Counted from the first letter of the stretch, positions 39,055 to 51,287 are shown. The stretch is DNA of 64,000 nucleotides from Enterobacter sp. CC120223-11 (GCF_900215375.1 NZ_OBEF01000003.1:62001-126000); one strand, 5' to 3'. Made by a program: numbers and translations. The notes: a model not told the origin generated them from the letters alone.

Positions 39055-40388
39055 AAACTGTGACCATGACGCCTGAAACGCATCCGCTGACGTGGCGCCT
39101 GCGTGAAGACAAGCAGCCGGTCTGGCTCGAAGAGTATCAGAGCAAAAACGGCTATGCGGGCGCGCGTAAAGCGCTGTCCGGTATGGCTCCGGACGACATC
39201 GTCAACGCGGTAAAAGACGCAGGCCTGAAAGGGCGCGGCGGTGCAGGCTTCTCCACTGGTCTGAAGTGGAGCCTGATGCCGAAAGACGAGTCCATGAACA
39301 TCCGTTACCTGCTGTGTAACGCCGATGAAATGGAGCCGGGCACCTATAAAGACCGCCTGCTGATGGAGCAGCTGCCGCACCTGCTGGTGGAAGGCATGCT
39401 GATCTCCGCGTTTGCGCTGAAAGCCTACCGTGGCTACATCTTCCTGCGTGGCGAATACATCGAAGCCGCCGTGCATCTGCGCCGGGCGATTGCCGAAGCG
39501 ACAGAAGCCGGTCTGCTGGGCAAAAACATCCTCGGCACTGGCTTTGATTTCGAACTGTTTGTGCACACCGGCGCAGGCCGTTACATCTGTGGGGAAGAAA
39601 CCGCACTGATTAACTCCCTCGAAGGTCGCCGCGCAAACCCGCGTTCCAAGCCGCCATTCCCGGCAAGTTCCGGCGTGTGGGGCAAGCCGACCTGCGTGAA
39701 CAACGTAGAAACCCTGTGCAACGTCCCGGCCATCCTCGCTAACGGCGTGGAGTGGTACCAGAACATCTCGAAAAGCAAAGATGCGGGCACCAAGCTGATG
39801 GGCTTCTCCGGGCGCGTGAAAAACCCGGGTCTGTGGGAGCTGCCATTCGGCACCACCGCACGTGAAATCCTCGAAGATTACGCGGGCGGCATGCGCGATG
39901 GCCTGAAATTCAAAGCCTGGCAGCCGGGCGGGGCAGGGACTGACTTCCTGACCGAAGCGCACCTCGATTTACCGATGGAGTTCGAAAGCATTGGTAAAGC
40001 AGGCAGCCGTCTCGGTACTGCGTTAGCGATGGCCGTTGACCACGAAATTGGCATGGTTGGCCTTGTGCGTAACCTCGAAGAGTTCTTCGCCCGCGAGTCC
40101 TGCGGCTGGTGTACTCCTTGCCGTGACGGCCTGCCGTGGAGCGTGAAGATTCTGCGTGCCCTTGAGCGTGGCGAAGGCCAGCCGGGTGATATCGAGACAC
40201 TTGAGCAACTGTGTCGATTCCTCGGGCCGGGCAAGACCTTCTGTGCGCATGCGCCAGGTGCGGTCGAGCCGCTGCAGAGCGCGATTAAATATTTCCGCGA
40301 CGAATTCGAAGCCGGCATCAAGCAGCAGTTCAGCAACACCCATCTGATTAATGGGATCCAGCCGAACCTGCTGAAGACGCGCTGGTAA
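39051..40388 (+). CDS. nuoF: NADH-quinone oxidoreductase subunit F
   Basis: 445 residues. Binds NADH and FMN (GRGGAGF, residues 61-67) and the 4Fe-4S cluster N3 with CGWCTPC starting at Cys351 and a later Cys near 398. It oxidises NADH and feeds electrons into the chain of clusters. The start overlaps the nuoE stop by four bases. Confidence 0.97.
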   Translation: MKTVTMTPETHPLTWRLREDKQPVWLEEYQSKNGYAGARKALSGMAPDDIVNAVKDAGLKGRGGAGFSTGLKWSLMPKDESMNIRYLLCNADEMEPGTYKDRLLMEQLPHLLVEGMLISAFALKAYRGYIFLRGEYIEAAVHLRRAIAEATEAGLLGKNILGTGFDFELFVHTGAGRYICGEETALINSLEGRRANPRSKPPFPASSGVWGKPTCVNNVETLCNVPAILANGVEWYQNISKSKDAGTKLMGFSGRVKNPGLWELPFGTTAREILEDYAGGMRDGLKFKAWQPGGAGTDFLTEAHLDLPMEFESIGKAGSRLGTALAMAVDHEIGMVGLVRNLEEFFARESCGWCTPCRDGLPWSVKILRALERGEGQPGDIETLEQLCRFLGPGKTFCAHAPGAVEPLQSAIKYFRDEFEAGIKQQFSNTHLINGIQPNLLKTRW

Positions 40389-40445
40389 CAGCCTAAGAAT
40401 TTTGATTAACGCCCGGTTTCGATCGGGCCAACTGGAAGCACGCTA

Positions 40446-43172
40446 ATGGCTACGATTCATGTAGACGGCAAAGAATACGAGGTCAACGGAGCGGACAACC
40501 TGTTACAGGCTTGTCTCTCTCACGGCCTTGATATTCCTTATTTTTGCTGGCATCCGGCGCTGGGAAGCGTTGGCGCCTGCCGCCAGTGTGCGGTGAAGCA
40601 ATATCAAAACGCGGAAGACACGCGTGGCCGCCTGGTGATGTCCTGTATGACTCCGGCATCCGACGGCACCTTTATCTCTATCGACGACGAAGAAGCAAAA
40701 CAGTTCCGCGAAAGCGTGGTGGAGTGGCTGATGACCAACCACCCGCACGACTGTCCGGTTTGTGAAGAGGGCGGTAACTGCCACCTTCAGGATATGACCG
40801 TGATGACCGGTCACAGCTTCCGTCGCTACCGTTTCACCAAGCGTACGCACCGCAACCAGGACCTGGGGCCGTTCATCTCTCACGAAATGAACCGCTGCAT
40901 CGCCTGCTACCGCTGTGTTCGCTATTACAAAGATTATGCTGACGGTGGCGATCTGGGCGTGTACGGCGCGCACGACAACGTCTACTTCGGTCGTCCGGAA
41001 GACGGTACGCTGGAAAGCGAATTTTCCGGCAACCTCGTTGAAATCTGCCCGACCGGCGTTTTCACCGACAAAACCCACTCCGAGCGCTACAACCGTAAAT
41101 GGGACATGCAGTTTGCACCAAGCATCTGCCAGCAGTGTTCCCTCGGCTGTAACACCAGCCCGGGCGAGCGCTACGGTGAACTGCGTCGTATCGAAAACCG
41201 TTACAACGGCACCGTGAACCACTACTTCCTCTGCGACCGTGGTCGTTTCGGTTACGGCTACGTGAACCTGAAAGACCGTCCGCGTCAGCCGGTTCAGCGT
41301 CGCGGTGACGACTTCATTACCCTGAACGCCGAGCAGGCGATGCAGGGTGCCGCAGATATTCTGCGTCAGTCGAAAAAAGTGATTGGCATCGGCTCCCCGC
41401 GTGCAAGCGTAGAGAGCAACTTCGCGCTGCGTGAACTGGTTGGGGAAGATAACTTCTACACCGGTATCGCCCAGGGTGAACAGGAACGTCTGCAGCTGGC
41501 ACTGAAAGTGCTGCGCGAAGGCGGCATCCACACCCCTGCGCTGCGCGACATCGAATCTTATGATGCGGTGCTGGTGCTGGGTGAAGACATCACCCAGACC
41601 GGTGCCCGCGTTGCCCTGGCGGTTCGCCAGGCGGTGAAAGGTAAAGCGCGTGAAATGGCGGCGGCCCAGAAAGTGGCTGACTGGCAGATTGCGGCAATCC
41701 TCAACATCGGTCAGCGCGCTAAGCATCCGTTGTTCGTGACTAACGTCGATAATACTCGTCTGGATGACATCGCCGCGTGGACCTACTGCGCGCCGGTAGA
41801 AGACCAGGCGCGTTTAGGCTTCGCTATCGCCCACGCGCTGGATAACAGTGCGCCAGCGGTAGAAGGCCTGAGCAACGACTTGAAAGGCAAAATTGACGTT
41901 ATCGTGCAGGCGCTGGCCGGTGCGAAAAAGCCGCTGATTATCTCCGGGACTAACTCCGGCAGCGCGGAAGTCATTCAGGCTGCGGCAAACGTCGCCAAAG
42001 CGCTGAAAGGCCGTGGCGCAGACGTCGGCGTGACCATGATTGCCCGTGCAGTGAACAGCGTAGGCCTTGGCCTGATTGGTGGCGGTTCACTGGAAGACGC
42101 GCTGAGCGAGCTGGAATCCGGCTCTGCGGATGCCGTTGTGGTGCTGGAAAACGATCTCCATCGTCATGCATCAGCTTCTCGCGTAGATGCTGCGCTCTCT
42201 AAAGCACCGCTGGTGATGGTTATCGACCATCAGCGCACCGCGATTATGGACAAGGCCCATCTGGTGCTGTCCGCGGCGAGCTTTGCTGAAAGCGACGGGA
42301 CGGTCATCAACAACGAAGGCCGCGCCCAGCGCTTCTTCCAGGTTTATGACCCGGCTTACTACGACAGCAACACCGTGATGCTGGAAAGCTGGCGCTGGCT
42401 GCACTCGCTGCACAGCACCGTGCAGAGCCGTGAAGTGGACTGGACGCTGCTCGATCACGTGATCGACGCAGCTGTGGCAAAACTGCCGCAGCTGGCTGGC
42501 ATCAAAGATGCTGCGCCTGATGCATCATTCCGTATTCGTGGTCAGAAACTGGCGCGTGAACCGCACCGCTACAGTGGTCGTACCGCAATGCGGGCGAACA
42601 TCAGCGTGCACGAACCGCGTCAGCCGCAGGATAAAGACACCATGTTCGCCTTCTCTATGGAAGGGAACAACAGCCCGCTGGCCGAGCGTTCGCAGATTCC
42701 ATTTGCCTGGGCTCCGGGCTGGAACTCCCCGCAGGCATGGAACAAGTTCCAGGCCGAAGTGGGTGGCAAACTGCGTCATGGCGATCCGGGCGTGCGCCTG
42801 ATTGAAGCGTCTGAAAACGGTCTGGATTACTTCGGCACCGTTCCGGCAGGCTTCGAAGCGCAGGAAGGTCAGTGGCGTGTGGCACCGTGCTATCACCTGT
42901 TCGGCAGTGATGAAATGTCGCAGCGTTCGCCGGTGTTCCAGCAGCGTATGCCTGAGCCTTACATCAAGCTCAACCCGGCAGATGCCGCGAAGCTTGGCGT
43001 CAACGCGGGCGCGAAGATTGCCTTCAGCTACGACGGTCAGACCGTTACGCTGCCACTGCAGCTTTCCGAAGGGCTGTCAGCGGGGCAGGTCGGTCTGCCA
43101 ATGGGTATGCCAGGTATTGCGCCAGTGCTGGCGGGTGCGCGTATTGATAATCTGCAGGAGGCGAAAGCATGA
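40446..43172 (+). CDS. nuoG: NADH-quinone oxidoreductase subunit G
   Basis: 908 residues. The N-terminal 2Fe-2S cluster (Cys34, Cys45, Cys48, Cys67) is followed by clusters of the [14 protein letters not shown] and [13 protein letters not shown] type, then by the extra cluster motif CQQCSLGC also found in E. coli, and a long molybdopterin-oxidoreductase-like domain without cofactor. It is the largest peripheral-arm subunit. It has a 57-base spacer from nuoF and four-base overlap with nuoH. Confidence 0.97.
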   Translation: MATIHVDGKEYEVNGADNLLQACLSHGLDIPYFCWHPALGSVGACRQCAVKQYQNAEDTRGRLVMSCMTPASDGTFISIDDEEAKQFRESVVEWLMTNHPHDCPVCEEGGNCHLQDMTVMTGHSFRRYRFTKRTHRNQDLGPFISHEMNRCIACYRCVRYYKDYADGGDLGVYGAHDNVYFGRPEDGTLESEFSGNLVEICPTGVFTDKTHSERYNRKWDMQFAPSICQQCSLGCNTSPGERYGELRRIENRYNGTVNHYFLCDRGRFGYGYVNLKDRPRQPVQRRGDDFITLNAEQAMQGAADILRQSKKVIGIGSPRASVESNFALRELVGEDNFYTGIAQGEQERLQLALKVLREGGIHTPALRDIESYDAVLVLGEDITQTGARVALAVRQAVKGKAREMAAAQKVADWQIAAILNIGQRAKHPLFVTNVDNTRLDDIAAWTYCAPVEDQARLGFAIAHALDNSAPAVEGLSNDLKGKIDVIVQALAGAKKPLIISGTNSGSAEVIQAAANVAKALKGRGADVGVTMIARAVNSVGLGLIGGGSLEDALSELESGSADAVVVLENDLHRHASASRVDAALSKAPLVMVIDHQRTAIMDKAHLVLSAASFAESDGTVINNEGRAQRFFQVYDPAYYDSNTVMLESWRWLHSLHSTVQSREVDWTLLDHVIDAAVAKLPQLAGIKDAAPDASFRIRGQKLAREPHRYSGRTAMRANISVHEPRQPQDKDTMFAFSMEGNNSPLAERSQIPFAWAPGWNSPQAWNKFQAEVGGKLRHGDPGVRLIEASENGLDYFGTVPAGFEAQEGQWRVAPCYHLFGSDEMSQRSPVFQQRMPEPYIKLNPADAAKLGVNAGAKIAFSYDGQTVTLPLQLSEGLSAGQVGLPMGMPGIAPVLAGARIDNLQEAKA

Positions 43173-44146
43173 GTTGGTTAACACCGGATGTTATCGACAT
43201 TCTGTTAAGCATCCTGAAAGCGGTTGTCATCCTGCTGGTGGTGGTCACCTGCGGGGCGTTCATGAGCTTTGGTGAACGTCGTCTGCTCGGTCTGTTCCAG
43301 AACCGTTACGGACCGAACCGCGTAGGCTGGGGCGGCTCGCTCCAGCTGGTCGCGGACATGATCAAGATGTTCTTCAAAGAGGACTGGGTGCCGAAATTTA
43401 CCGACAAGGTGATCTTCACCCTGGCACCGGTTATCGCGTTCACCTCTTTGCTGCTGTCGTTTGCCATCGTCCCGGTCAGCCCGACCTGGGTGGTCGCCGA
43501 CCTCAACATCGGCATTCTGTTCTTCCTGATGATGGCAGGCCTGGCGGTTTACGCCGTGCTGTTCGCGGGTTGGTCGAGTAACAACAAATACTCGCTGCTC
43601 GGTGCGATGCGTGCTTCTGCGCAGACCCTGAGCTACGAAGTGTTCCTCGGCCTGTCGCTGATGGGCGTTGTCGCGCAGGCAGGCTCCTTCAACATGACCG
43701 ATATCGTCAATAACCAGGCGCACCTGTGGAACGTGATTCCACAGTTCTTCGGCTTCATTACTTTCGCCATCGCGGGCGTAGCGGTGTGTCACCGTCACCC
43801 GTTTGACCAGCCGGAAGCGGAGCAGGAACTGGCGGATGGTTACCACATTGAATACTCCGGCATGAAGTTCGGTCTGTTCTTCGTGGGCGAATATATCGGT
43901 ATCGTCACCGTTTCAGCGCTGATTGTGACGCTGTTCTTCGGTGGCTGGCAGGGTCCGTTCTTACCGCCATTCATCTGGTTCGCGATCAAAACCGCGTTCT
44001 TTATGATGATGTTCATTTTGATCCGTGCTGCATTGCCTCGTCCGCGTTATGACCAGGTGATGTCCTTCGGCTGGAAAGTGTGCCTGCCGCTGACGCTGAT
44101 CAACTTGCTGGTAACGGCGGCTGTCATTCTCTGGCAGCAGCCATAA
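43169..44146 (+). CDS. nuoH: NADH-quinone oxidoreductase subunit H
   Basis: 325 residues with eight membrane segments. It forms much of the quinone entry channel; the conserved charged loop [20 protein letters not shown] and the [20 protein letters not shown] motif are present. Translationally coupled to nuoG by a four-base overlap. Confidence 0.97.
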   Translation: MSWLTPDVIDILLSILKAVVILLVVVTCGAFMSFGERRLLGLFQNRYGPNRVGWGGSLQLVADMIKMFFKEDWVPKFTDKVIFTLAPVIAFTSLLLSFAIVPVSPTWVVADLNIGILFFLMMAGLAVYAVLFAGWSSNNKYSLLGAMRASAQTLSYEVFLGLSLMGVVAQAGSFNMTDIVNNQAHLWNVIPQFFGFITFAIAGVAVCHRHPFDQPEAEQELADGYHIEYSGMKFGLFFVGEYIGIVTVSALIVTLFFGGWQGPFLPPFIWFAIKTAFFMMMFILIRAALPRPRYDQVMSFGWKVCLPLTLINLLVTAAVILWQQP

Positions 44147-44160
44147 GGGGCGAATAGACC

Positions 44161-44703
44161 ATGACTTTAAAAGAATTATTAGTGGGCTTCGGCACCCAGG
44201 TTCGCAGTATCTGGATGATCGGGATGCACGCTTTCGCCAAGCGCGAAACGCAGATGTATCCGGAAGAGCCGGTTTACCTGCCGCCGCGCTACCGTGGCCG
44301 CATCGTGCTGACGCGCGATCCGGACGGCGAAGAGCGCTGCGTAGCCTGTAACCTGTGCGCCGTTGCCTGTCCGGTTGGCTGTATCTCTCTGCAAAAAGCA
44401 GAAACCAAAGATGGCCGCTGGTATCCAGAGTTTTTCCGCATTAACTTCTCACGCTGCATTTTCTGCGGCCTGTGTGAAGAAGCGTGCCCGACCACGGCGA
44501 TTCAGTTGACCCCGGACTTCGAACTGGGCGAATACAAGCGTCAGGACCTGGTGTACGAGAAAGAGGATCTGCTGATTTCCGGTCCGGGCAAATACCCGGA
44601 ATATAACTTCTACCGGATGGCGGGTATGGCAATCGACGGCAAAGATAAGGGCGAAGCAGAGAACGAAGCCAAGCCTATCGACGTCAAGAGCCTGTTACCG
44701 TAA
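44161..44703 (+). CDS. nuoI: NADH-quinone oxidoreductase subunit I
   Basis: 180 residues. Two ferredoxin-like 4Fe-4S motifs hold clusters N6a and N6b: Cys60, Cys63, Cys66, Cys70 and Cys99, Cys102, Cys105, Cys109. It links NuoG to NuoB. Confidence 0.97.
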   Translation: MTLKELLVGFGTQVRSIWMIGMHAFAKRETQMYPEEPVYLPPRYRGRIVLTRDPDGEERCVACNLCAVACPVGCISLQKAETKDGRWYPEFFRINFSRCIFCGLCEEACPTTAIQLTPDFELGEYKRQDLVYEKEDLLISGPGKYPEYNFYRMAGMAIDGKDKGEAENEAKPIDVKSLLP

Positions 44704-44714
44704 GGAGAGGGGCA

Positions 44715-45266
44715 ATGGAATTCGCATTTTACATATGTGGCCTCGTCGCCATCCTGGCAACGTTAAGGGTCATCACGCACACCAACCCGGTGCATGCGCT
44801 GCTGTACCTGATCATCTCCCTGCTGGCGATCGCCGGGGTGTTCTTCTCGCTCGGCGCGTACTTCGCCGGGGCGCTGGAGATCATCGTGTACGCCGGGGCG
44901 ATCATGGTGCTGTTCGTGTTCGTGGTGATGATGCTGAACCTGGGCGGAGCCGAAATCGAACAGGAACGTCAGTGGCTGAAGCCGCAGGTCTGGATTGGGC
45001 CTGGCGTGCTGTCGGTTATCCTGCTGGCGGTGATTGTTTACGGTATCCTGGGCGTGAGCGACCAGGGCATTGACGGCAACGCCATCAGCGCGAAGGAAGT
45101 GGGTATTGCGCTGTTCGGTCCGTACGTACTGGCGGTGGAACTGGCTTCCATGCTGCTGCTGGCGGGCCTGGTTGTGGCCTTCCACATCGGTCGTGAAGAC
45201 CGCGTGGGTGAAGTCATAAGCAACCGTCCGAACGACAGCAAAAGAAAACCGGAGGAGCACGCATGA
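44715..45266 (+). CDS. nuoJ: NADH-quinone oxidoreductase subunit J
   Basis: 183 residues with five membrane segments, including the [18 protein letters not shown] segment containing the pi-bulge helix of complex I. Overlaps nuoK by four bases. Membrane-arm subunit between NuoH and NuoK. Confidence 0.96.
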   Translation: MEFAFYICGLVAILATLRVITHTNPVHALLYLIISLLAIAGVFFSLGAYFAGALEIIVYAGAIMVLFVFVVMMLNLGGAEIEQERQWLKPQVWIGPGVLSVILLAVIVYGILGVSDQGIDGNAISAKEVGIALFGPYVLAVELASMLLLAGLVVAFHIGREDRVGEVISNRPNDSKRKPEEHA

Positions 45267-45565
45267 TCCCCTTAACACATGGACTGATCCTCGCGGCGAT
45301 CCTCTTCGTTCTCGGGCTGACCGGTCTGGTTATCCGCCGCAATCTGCTGTTTATGCTGATCGGGCTGGAAATCATGATTAACGCCGCCGCGCTGGCCTTT
45401 GTGGTCGCCGGCAGCTACTGGGGCCAGACCGACGGTCAGGTGATGTATATCCTCGCTATCAGCCTCGCGGCTGCGGAGGCGAGTATTGGCCTGGCGCTGC
45501 TGCTGCAGCTCCACCGTCGCCGCCAGAACCTGAACATCGATTCAGTAAGTGAGTTGCGTGGATGA
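45263..45565 (+). CDS. nuoK: NADH-quinone oxidoreductase subunit K
   Basis: 100 residues with three membrane segments. The buried Glu residues used in proton movement are in [13 protein letters not shown] and [13 protein letters not shown]. Coupled by four-base overlaps at both ends to nuoJ and nuoL. Confidence 0.97.
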   Translation: MIPLTHGLILAAILFVLGLTGLVIRRNLLFMLIGLEIMINAAALAFVVAGSYWGQTDGQVMYILAISLAAAEASIGLALLLQLHRRRQNLNIDSVSELRG

Positions 45566-47403
45566 ACATGCTTGCCTTAACCGTCATTTTGCCATTGATT
45601 GGCTTCCTGCTGCTCGCCTTCTCCCGCGGGCGCTGGTCTGAGAATCTCTCTGCCACCATCGGTATGGGCTCCGTGGGCCTGGCCGCGCTGACCACCGTTT
45701 TCGTTGGCGTGGATTTCTTCGCCAACGGCAAACAGGCCGTCAGCGTGCCGCTGTGGAACTGGATGTCCGTTGGTGATTTCAACATCGGCTTCAACCTGGT
45801 GCTGGACGGCCTGTCGCTGACCATGCTCTCCGTGGTCACCGGCGTTGGCTTCCTGATCCACATGTTCGCCTCCTGGTACATGCGTGGGGAAGAGGGCTAC
45901 TCGCGCTTCTTCGCCTACACCAACCTGTTCATCGCGAGCATGGTGGTGCTGGTACTGGCAGACAACCTGCTGCTGATGTACCTGGGCTGGGAAGGCGTGG
46001 GCCTCTGCTCCTATCTGCTGATCGGTTTCTATTACACCGATCCGAAGAATGGCGCTGCGGCAATGAAAGCCTTCGTGGTAACCCGCGTGGGTGATGTGTT
46101 CCTCGCCTTCGCACTGTTCATCCTCTACAACGAACTGGGCACCCTGAACTTCCGCGAAATGGTGGAACTGGCACCTCAGCACTTCGAAGCGGGCAACAAC
46201 ATGTTGACCTGGGCGACGCTGATGCTGCTGGGTGGTGCGGTCGGTAAATCCGCGCAGCTGCCGTTGCAGACGTGGCTTGCAGACGCAATGGCTGGCCCAA
46301 CGCCAGTTTCTGCGCTGATCCACGCCGCAACCATGGTGACCGCGGGCGTCTACCTGATTGCCCGTACCCACGGTCTGTTCCTGATGACCCCGGAAATTCT
46401 GCACCTCGTCGGTATCGTTGGCGCGGTAACTCTGGTGCTGGCAGGCTTTGCCGCGCTGGTGCAGACGGACATCAAACGCGTTCTCGCATACTCCACCATG
46501 AGCCAGATTGGCTACATGTTCCTGGCGCTCGGCGTACAGGCGTGGGATGCGGCGATTTTCCACCTGATGACCCACGCGTTCTTCAAAGCGCTGCTGTTCC
46601 TCTCGTCCGGTTCGGTGATCCTTGCCTGCCACCACGAGCAGAACATCTTCAAAATGGGCGGCCTGCGTAAGTCGATTCCGCTGGTGTATGTCTGCTTCCT
46701 GGTTGGTGGTGCTGCGCTGTCCGCGCTGCCGCTGATTACCGCAGGCTTCTTCAGTAAGGATGAGATCCTGGCAGGGGCGATGGCCAACGGTCATATCAAC
46801 CTGATGATCGCCGGTCTGGTGGGGGCGTTCATGACGTCGCTCTATACCTTCCGCATGATCTTTATCGTGTTCCACGGCAAAGAGCAGATCCACGCGCACG
46901 CAGGGAAGGGGATTACCCACCACCTGCCGCTTATCGTGCTGCTCGTTCTGTCCACCTTCGTTGGCGCAATGATTGTTCCGCCACTGCAGGGTGTGCTGCC
47001 GCAGACAACTGAACTGGAACACAGCCACGTCCTGACCCTGGAAATCACTTCCGGCGTTGTGGCGATTGCCGGCATCCTGATTGCCGCCTGGCTGTGGCTG
47101 GGTAAACGTACGCTTGTCACCGCGATTGCCAACAGTGCGCCGGGCCGTCTGCTCGGCACCCTGTGGTACAACGCCTGGGGCTTCGACTGGCTGTACGATA
47201 ACATTTTCGTCAAACCGTTCCTGGGCGTTGCGTGGCTACTGAAACGCGATCCGCTGAACAGTCTGATGAATCTCCCGGCCATTCTTTCCCGCTTCGCAGG
47301 CAAAGGTCTGCTGGTGAGCGAGAACGGTTACCTGCGCTGGTATGTGGCATCCATGAGCATTGGCGCGGTGGTTGTTCTCGCGCTGCTGATGGTTTTGCGT
47401 TGA
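45562..47403 (+). CDS. nuoL: NADH-quinone oxidoreductase subunit L
   Basis: 613 residues, the largest antiporter-like subunit. About sixteen membrane segments, with the long horizontal helix at the C-terminus. The conserved [16 protein letters not shown] and [13 protein letters not shown]-like motifs (here [14 protein letters not shown]) carry the proton-pathway Glu and Lys/His. It is at the distal end of the membrane arm. Confidence 0.97.
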   Translation: MNMLALTVILPLIGFLLLAFSRGRWSENLSATIGMGSVGLAALTTVFVGVDFFANGKQAVSVPLWNWMSVGDFNIGFNLVLDGLSLTMLSVVTGVGFLIHMFASWYMRGEEGYSRFFAYTNLFIASMVVLVLADNLLLMYLGWEGVGLCSYLLIGFYYTDPKNGAAAMKAFVVTRVGDVFLAFALFILYNELGTLNFREMVELAPQHFEAGNNMLTWATLMLLGGAVGKSAQLPLQTWLADAMAGPTPVSALIHAATMVTAGVYLIARTHGLFLMTPEILHLVGIVGAVTLVLAGFAALVQTDIKRVLAYSTMSQIGYMFLALGVQAWDAAIFHLMTHAFFKALLFLSSGSVILACHHEQNIFKMGGLRKSIPLVYVCFLVGGAALSALPLITAGFFSKDEILAGAMANGHINLMIAGLVGAFMTSLYTFRMIFIVFHGKEQIHAHAGKGITHHLPLIVLLVLSTFVGAMIVPPLQGVLPQTTELEHSHVLTLEITSGVVAIAGILIAAWLWLGKRTLVTAIANSAPGRLLGTLWYNAWGFDWLYDNIFVKPFLGVAWLLKRDPLNSLMNLPAILSRFAGKGLLVSENGYLRWYVASMSIGAVVVLALLMVLR

Positions 47404-47430
47404 GTTGACAGAAAAGGAATATAGATCGCC

Positions 47431-48960
47431 ATGTTATTACCCTGGCTAATACTAATCCCGTTTATCGGCGGCTTCTTATGCTGGCAGACCGAACGCTTCG
47501 GCGAGAAGATGCCGCGCTGGATAGCGCTTATCACAATGGGACTGACGCTGGCCCTCTCCCTGCAGCTTTGGCTGCAGGGCGGCTACTCACTGACGCAATC
47601 CGCAGGCATTCCACAATGGCAGTCTGAATTTATTCTGCCGTGGATCCCGCGCTTTGGCATTACCTTCCACCTCGCACTCGACGGTCTGTCGCTGCTGATG
47701 GTGGTGCTGACCGGCCTGCTCGGCGTTCTGGCGGTACTGTGCTCCTGGCAAGAAATTCAAAAATACCAGGGCTTCTTCTACCTGAACCTGATGTGGATCC
47801 TGGGCGGCGTCATCGGCGTGTTCCTCGCCATCGACATGTTCCTGTTCTTCTTCTTCTGGGAGATGATGCTGGTGCCGATGTACTTCCTGATCGCGCTGTG
47901 GGGCCACAAGGCTTCAGACGGTAAAACGCGTATCACGGCGGCCACCAAGTTCTTCATCTACACCCAGGCGAGCGGTCTGGTGATGTTGATTGCCATCCTG
48001 GCGCTGGTGTTTGTGCACTACAGCGCGACAGGCGTGTGGACCTTCAGCTATGAAGAGCTGCTGAAAACGCCGATGGCCCACAACGTGGAATACCTGCTGA
48101 TGCTCGGCTTCTTCATCGCCTTCGCGGTGAAAATGCCGGTTGTGCCGCTGCATGGCTGGCTGCCAGACGCGCACTCCCAGGCACCAACGGCGGGTTCCGT
48201 TGACCTCGCGGGCATCTTGTTGAAAACCGCGGCCTACGGTCTGCTGCGTTTCGCGCTGCCGCTGTTCCCGAACGCTTCCGCAGAGTTCGCGCCAATTGCC
48301 ATGTGGCTCGGCGTGATCGGTATCTTCTACGGCGCGTGGATGGCCTTCACTCAGTACGACATCAAACGTCTGATCGCCTACACCTCGGTATCGCACATGG
48401 GCTTCGTGCTGATTGCGATTTACACCGGCAGCCAGCTGGCGTACCAGGGCGCGATCATTATGATGATTGCACACGGTCTGTCTGCGGCAGGGATGTTCAT
48501 CATCTGTGGTCAGCTGTACGAACGTCTGCACACTCGTGATATGCGCATGATGGGCGGCCTGTGGAGCAAAATTAAGTGGCTGCCAGCGCTGTCGATGTTC
48601 TTCGCTGTGGCAACGCTTGGGATGCCGGGTACCGGTAACTTCGTTGGCGAATTCATGATCCTGTTCGGCAGCTTCCACGTCGTGCCGGTCATTACCGTGA
48701 TTTCCACCTTCGGTCTGGTGTTTGCTTCCGTGTACTCGCTGGCGATGCTGCATCGCGCTTACTTCGGTAAAGCGAAAAGCGAAATCGCGGCCAAAGAACT
48801 GCCAGGGATGTCGCTGCGCGAGCTGTTTATCATCCTGCTGTTGGTGGTGCTGCTGGTTCTGCTCGGGTTCTACCCGCAGCCGATCCTCGACACCTCGCAT
48901 GCTGCGATGAGCAATATTCAGCAGTGGTTTGTTAATTCTGTTACTACTACAAGGCCGTAA
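47431..48960 (+). CDS. nuoM: NADH-quinone oxidoreductase subunit M
   Basis: 509 residues with about fourteen membrane segments. Antiporter-like subunit with the proton-channel motifs FFFFWEMMLVPMYF (Glu) and VPLHGWLPDAHSQAPTAGSV (Lys nearby). Separated from nuoL by 27 bases and from nuoN by six. Confidence 0.97.
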   Translation: MLLPWLILIPFIGGFLCWQTERFGEKMPRWIALITMGLTLALSLQLWLQGGYSLTQSAGIPQWQSEFILPWIPRFGITFHLALDGLSLLMVVLTGLLGVLAVLCSWQEIQKYQGFFYLNLMWILGGVIGVFLAIDMFLFFFFWEMMLVPMYFLIALWGHKASDGKTRITAATKFFIYTQASGLVMLIAILALVFVHYSATGVWTFSYEELLKTPMAHNVEYLLMLGFFIAFAVKMPVVPLHGWLPDAHSQAPTAGSVDLAGILLKTAAYGLLRFALPLFPNASAEFAPIAMWLGVIGIFYGAWMAFTQYDIKRLIAYTSVSHMGFVLIAIYTGSQLAYQGAIIMMIAHGLSAAGMFIICGQLYERLHTRDMRMMGGLWSKIKWLPALSMFFAVATLGMPGTGNFVGEFMILFGSFHVVPVITVISTFGLVFASVYSLAMLHRAYFGKAKSEIAAKELPGMSLRELFIILLLVVLLVLLGFYPQPILDTSHAAMSNIQQWFVNSVTTTRP

Positions 48961-48966
48961 ATCGCC

Positions 48967-50424
48967 ATGACAATAACTCCACAACAACTGATCGCACTGC
49001 TACCGCTGCTGATCGTCGGCTTGACGGTGGTGGTTGTGATGCTCTCCATTGCGTGGCGACGCAATCATTTCCTGAATGCTACGCTCGCGGTTGTCGGCTT
49101 AAACGTCGCGCTGCTGTCACTCTGGTTTGTTGGTCACGCAGGAGCAATGGACGTCACGCCGCTGATGCGCGTTGATGGCTATGCCATGCTCTACACCGGG
49201 CTGGTGCTGCTGGCGAGTCTCGCCACCTGTACCTTCGCCTACCCGTGGCTTGAAGGCTATTACGACAACAAAGAAGAGTTCTACCTGCTGGTGCTGATTG
49301 CCGCCCTGGGTGGCATTCTGCTGGCGAACGCCAACCACATGGCTTCACTGTTCCTCGGCATCGAGCTTATCTCGCTGCCGCTGTTCGGCCTGGTGGGTTA
49401 CGCGTATCGCCAGAAGCGCTCGCTGGAAGCCAGCATCAAATACACTATTCTGTCTGCCGCAGCCTCTTCCTTCCTGCTGTTCGGTATGGCGCTGGTGTAT
49501 GCGAACTCCGGTAGCCTGTCGTTCCTGGCGCTGGGTAAAGCGCTGGCGGACAACATGCTGCACGAGCCGCTGCTGCTTGCCGGTCTGGGCCTGATGATTG
49601 TTGGCCTTGGCTTCAAGCTCTCTCTGGTTCCGTTCCACCTGTGGACGCCAGACGTGTATCAGGGCGCGCCTGCGCCGGTCTCCACCTTCCTGGCGACCGC
49701 AAGCAAAATCGCCATCTTTGGTGTGGTGATGCGCCTGTTCCTGTACGCGCCAGTGGGCGACAGCGAAGCCGTTCGCGTGGTGCTGGGCGTGATTGCCTTT
49801 GTGTCTATCATCTTCGGTAACCTGATGGCTCTGAGCCAGACCAACATCAAGCGTCTGCTCGGTTACTCCTCCATCTCGCACCTGGGTTATCTGCTGGTGG
49901 CGCTGATTGCGCTGCACAGCGGTCAGATGTCCATGGAAACCGTTGGCGTGTATCTGGCCGGTTACCTGTTCAGCAGCCTCGGCGCGTTCGGTGTCGTCAG
50001 CCTGATGTCCAGCCCTTACCGTGGCCCGGATGCAGATTCTCTGTACTCCTACCGTGGTCTGTTCTGGCACCGTCCGATTCTGTCGGCGGTGATGACCGTG
50101 ATGATGCTCTCCCTGGCCGGTATCCCGATGACGCTTGGCTTTATCGGTAAATTCTACGTGCTGGCAGTGGGCGTCCAGGCGCACCTGTGGTGGCTGACCG
50201 CCGCGGTGGTTGTCGGTTCCGCGATTGGTCTTTACTACTACCTGCGCGTAGCGGTGAGCCTGTATCTGGAAGCGCCTCAGCAGCTGAACCGCGATGCTCC
50301 ATCAAACTGGCAGTACAGCGCTGGCGGTATCGTCGTACTGATTTCCGCCCTGCTGGTGCTGATCCTCGGTATCTACCCGCAGCCGCTGATCAATATCGTT
50401 CAACTTGCGATGCCGATGATGTAA
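48967..50424 (+). CDS. nuoN: NADH-quinone oxidoreductase subunit N
   Basis: 485 residues with about fourteen membrane segments, the third antiporter-like subunit. Motifs [17 protein letters not shown] and [19 protein letters not shown] are typical. It is the last gene of the operon and is followed by a strong terminator. Confidence 0.97.
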   Translation: MTITPQQLIALLPLLIVGLTVVVVMLSIAWRRNHFLNATLAVVGLNVALLSLWFVGHAGAMDVTPLMRVDGYAMLYTGLVLLASLATCTFAYPWLEGYYDNKEEFYLLVLIAALGGILLANANHMASLFLGIELISLPLFGLVGYAYRQKRSLEASIKYTILSAAASSFLLFGMALVYANSGSLSFLALGKALADNMLHEPLLLAGLGLMIVGLGFKLSLVPFHLWTPDVYQGAPAPVSTFLATASKIAIFGVVMRLFLYAPVGDSEAVRVVLGVIAFVSIIFGNLMALSQTNIKRLLGYSSISHLGYLLVALIALHSGQMSMETVGVYLAGYLFSSLGAFGVVSLMSSPYRGPDADSLYSYRGLFWHRPILSAVMTVMMLSLAGIPMTLGFIGKFYVLAVGVQAHLWWLTAAVVVGSAIGLYYYLRVAVSLYLEAPQQLNRDAPSNWQYSAGGIVVLISALLVLILGIYPQPLINIVQLAMPMM

Positions 50425-50441
50425 TCACGCGAAAGCCTGAT

Positions 50442-50472
50442 AAAACCGCCGACTTGTTCGGCGGTTTTTTTT
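50442..50472 (+). terminator. Rho-independent terminator of the nuo operon
   Basis: AAAACCGCCGA (50442-50452) pairs with TCGGCGGTTTT (50458-50468), followed by T to 50472. Confidence 0.92.
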
Positions 50473-50605
50473 CGCCAGGACAAAAGCTAATTATGGAAGG
50501 TAAGAACGGGTGGAGGGCGATGGCAGGAGAGGGTGTATTTAGAAGAGGGGAAAGCGGCAGCGCACTGGCATGAACAAACCAGTGCTGCCTGTCACAGAGA
50601 AGAGA

Positions 50606-50944
50606 TCACCAGCCGCAGACGTTAACTTCTTCGTCAGTGTCGTAACCCCGAACGATGTTGATCAAATCCTTCACGGTGTCTGCCGCGGTGGTCGCATCAT
50701 TCAGTTCGGCCAACGTAGCCAGGTGCTTATCGACGGAGACGCCATTATTGTTGTTGGTGACCGTCACGATAAAACCTTTTGGGGCATCTTCTTTGCTGGC
50801 CAGACTCTCAACCAGCTCGTTAAGCGCCTGCACTGCAATGTCAGGCACATAGAGCGACATCGGTTTCAAATAAACTTTGGCCTGTTTCTCTTTGCTGGCG
50901 TAGTTAACGACTTCAAGCGTGTAGCCTTTGTTTTCGCTATCCAT
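50606..50944 (-). CDS. YoaG-like DUF1869 protein with apparent internal duplication
   Basis: 112 residues from the ATG at 50944, which has GGGAG upstream. The C-terminal half (FIVTVTNNNNGVSVD ... IVRGYDTDEEVNVCGW) matches E. coli YoaG, a 60-residue DUF1869 protein. The N-terminal half (GYTLEVVNY ... MSLYVPDIAVQALNELVESL) has the same strand-strand-helix pattern and resembles the VPE-type helix of YoaG, so it looks like a second copy. It is ten bases downstream of a YeaR-like gene, as yoaG follows yeaR in E. coli. Function unknown; the E. coli pair is induced by nitrate and nitric oxide. Confidence 0.8.
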   Translation of the reverse strand: MDSENKGYTLEVVNYASKEKQAKVYLKPMSLYVPDIAVQALNELVESLASKEDAPKGFIVTVTNNNNGVSVDKHLATLAELNDATTAADTVKDLINIVRGYDTDEEVNVCGW

Positions 50945-50954
50945 TACGGACTCC

Positions 50955-51287
50955 CTAATCTTCGGTAAGGATTTTTGGGTCAACATAAAAGTCGACGTTA
51001 AAAACGGTGTCTTCGGTCAGCGCTTCGATGCGGTGCCATTTTTCTGGCGGAAAAACACCAAACTGACCGGCTTCGATGGTCAATGTTTCAACGGGATCCG
51101 GGCTGGTTTCGTCCGCGTAGCCTAAGTAGCGGATGCAGCCCTGCATGACGCTCAGGCGAGGATAGACGCCCTGGCGGGTGCCTTTGTCCAGATGCCGCTG
51201 CCAGATAGCGGCCGGTGCCGTTTCTTTCGTCCAGAGTGGGGTGGCTCTGACATGAACATAATGAGTAGGGATAATGATTCTTTCCAC
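50955..51287 (-). CDS. YeaR-like DUF1971 protein
   Basis: 110 residues. A small cupin-like protein of the DUF1971/TehB-like family, as in E. coli YeaR; HVRATPLWTKETAPAAIWQRH and FGVFPPEKWHRIEAL are typical, with a His that could bind metal. The start is GTG at 51287 after CGAGGAT. It forms an operon with the DUF1869 gene. In E. coli this operon sits elsewhere on the chromosome and responds to NarL and NsrR; here an AGGGGTA heptamer lies 100 bases upstream. Confidence 0.85.
   Translation of the reverse strand: MERIIIPTHYVHVRATPLWTKETAPAAIWQRHLDKGTRQGVYPRLSVMQGCIRYLGYADETSPDPVETLTIEAGQFGVFPPEKWHRIEALTEDTVFNVDFYVDPKILTED

Noticed and set aside
45577-47028. 483-residue minus-strand open frame opposite nuoL
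   Set aside because: Gln/His/Arg-rich antisense artefact of a GC-biased membrane protein gene.
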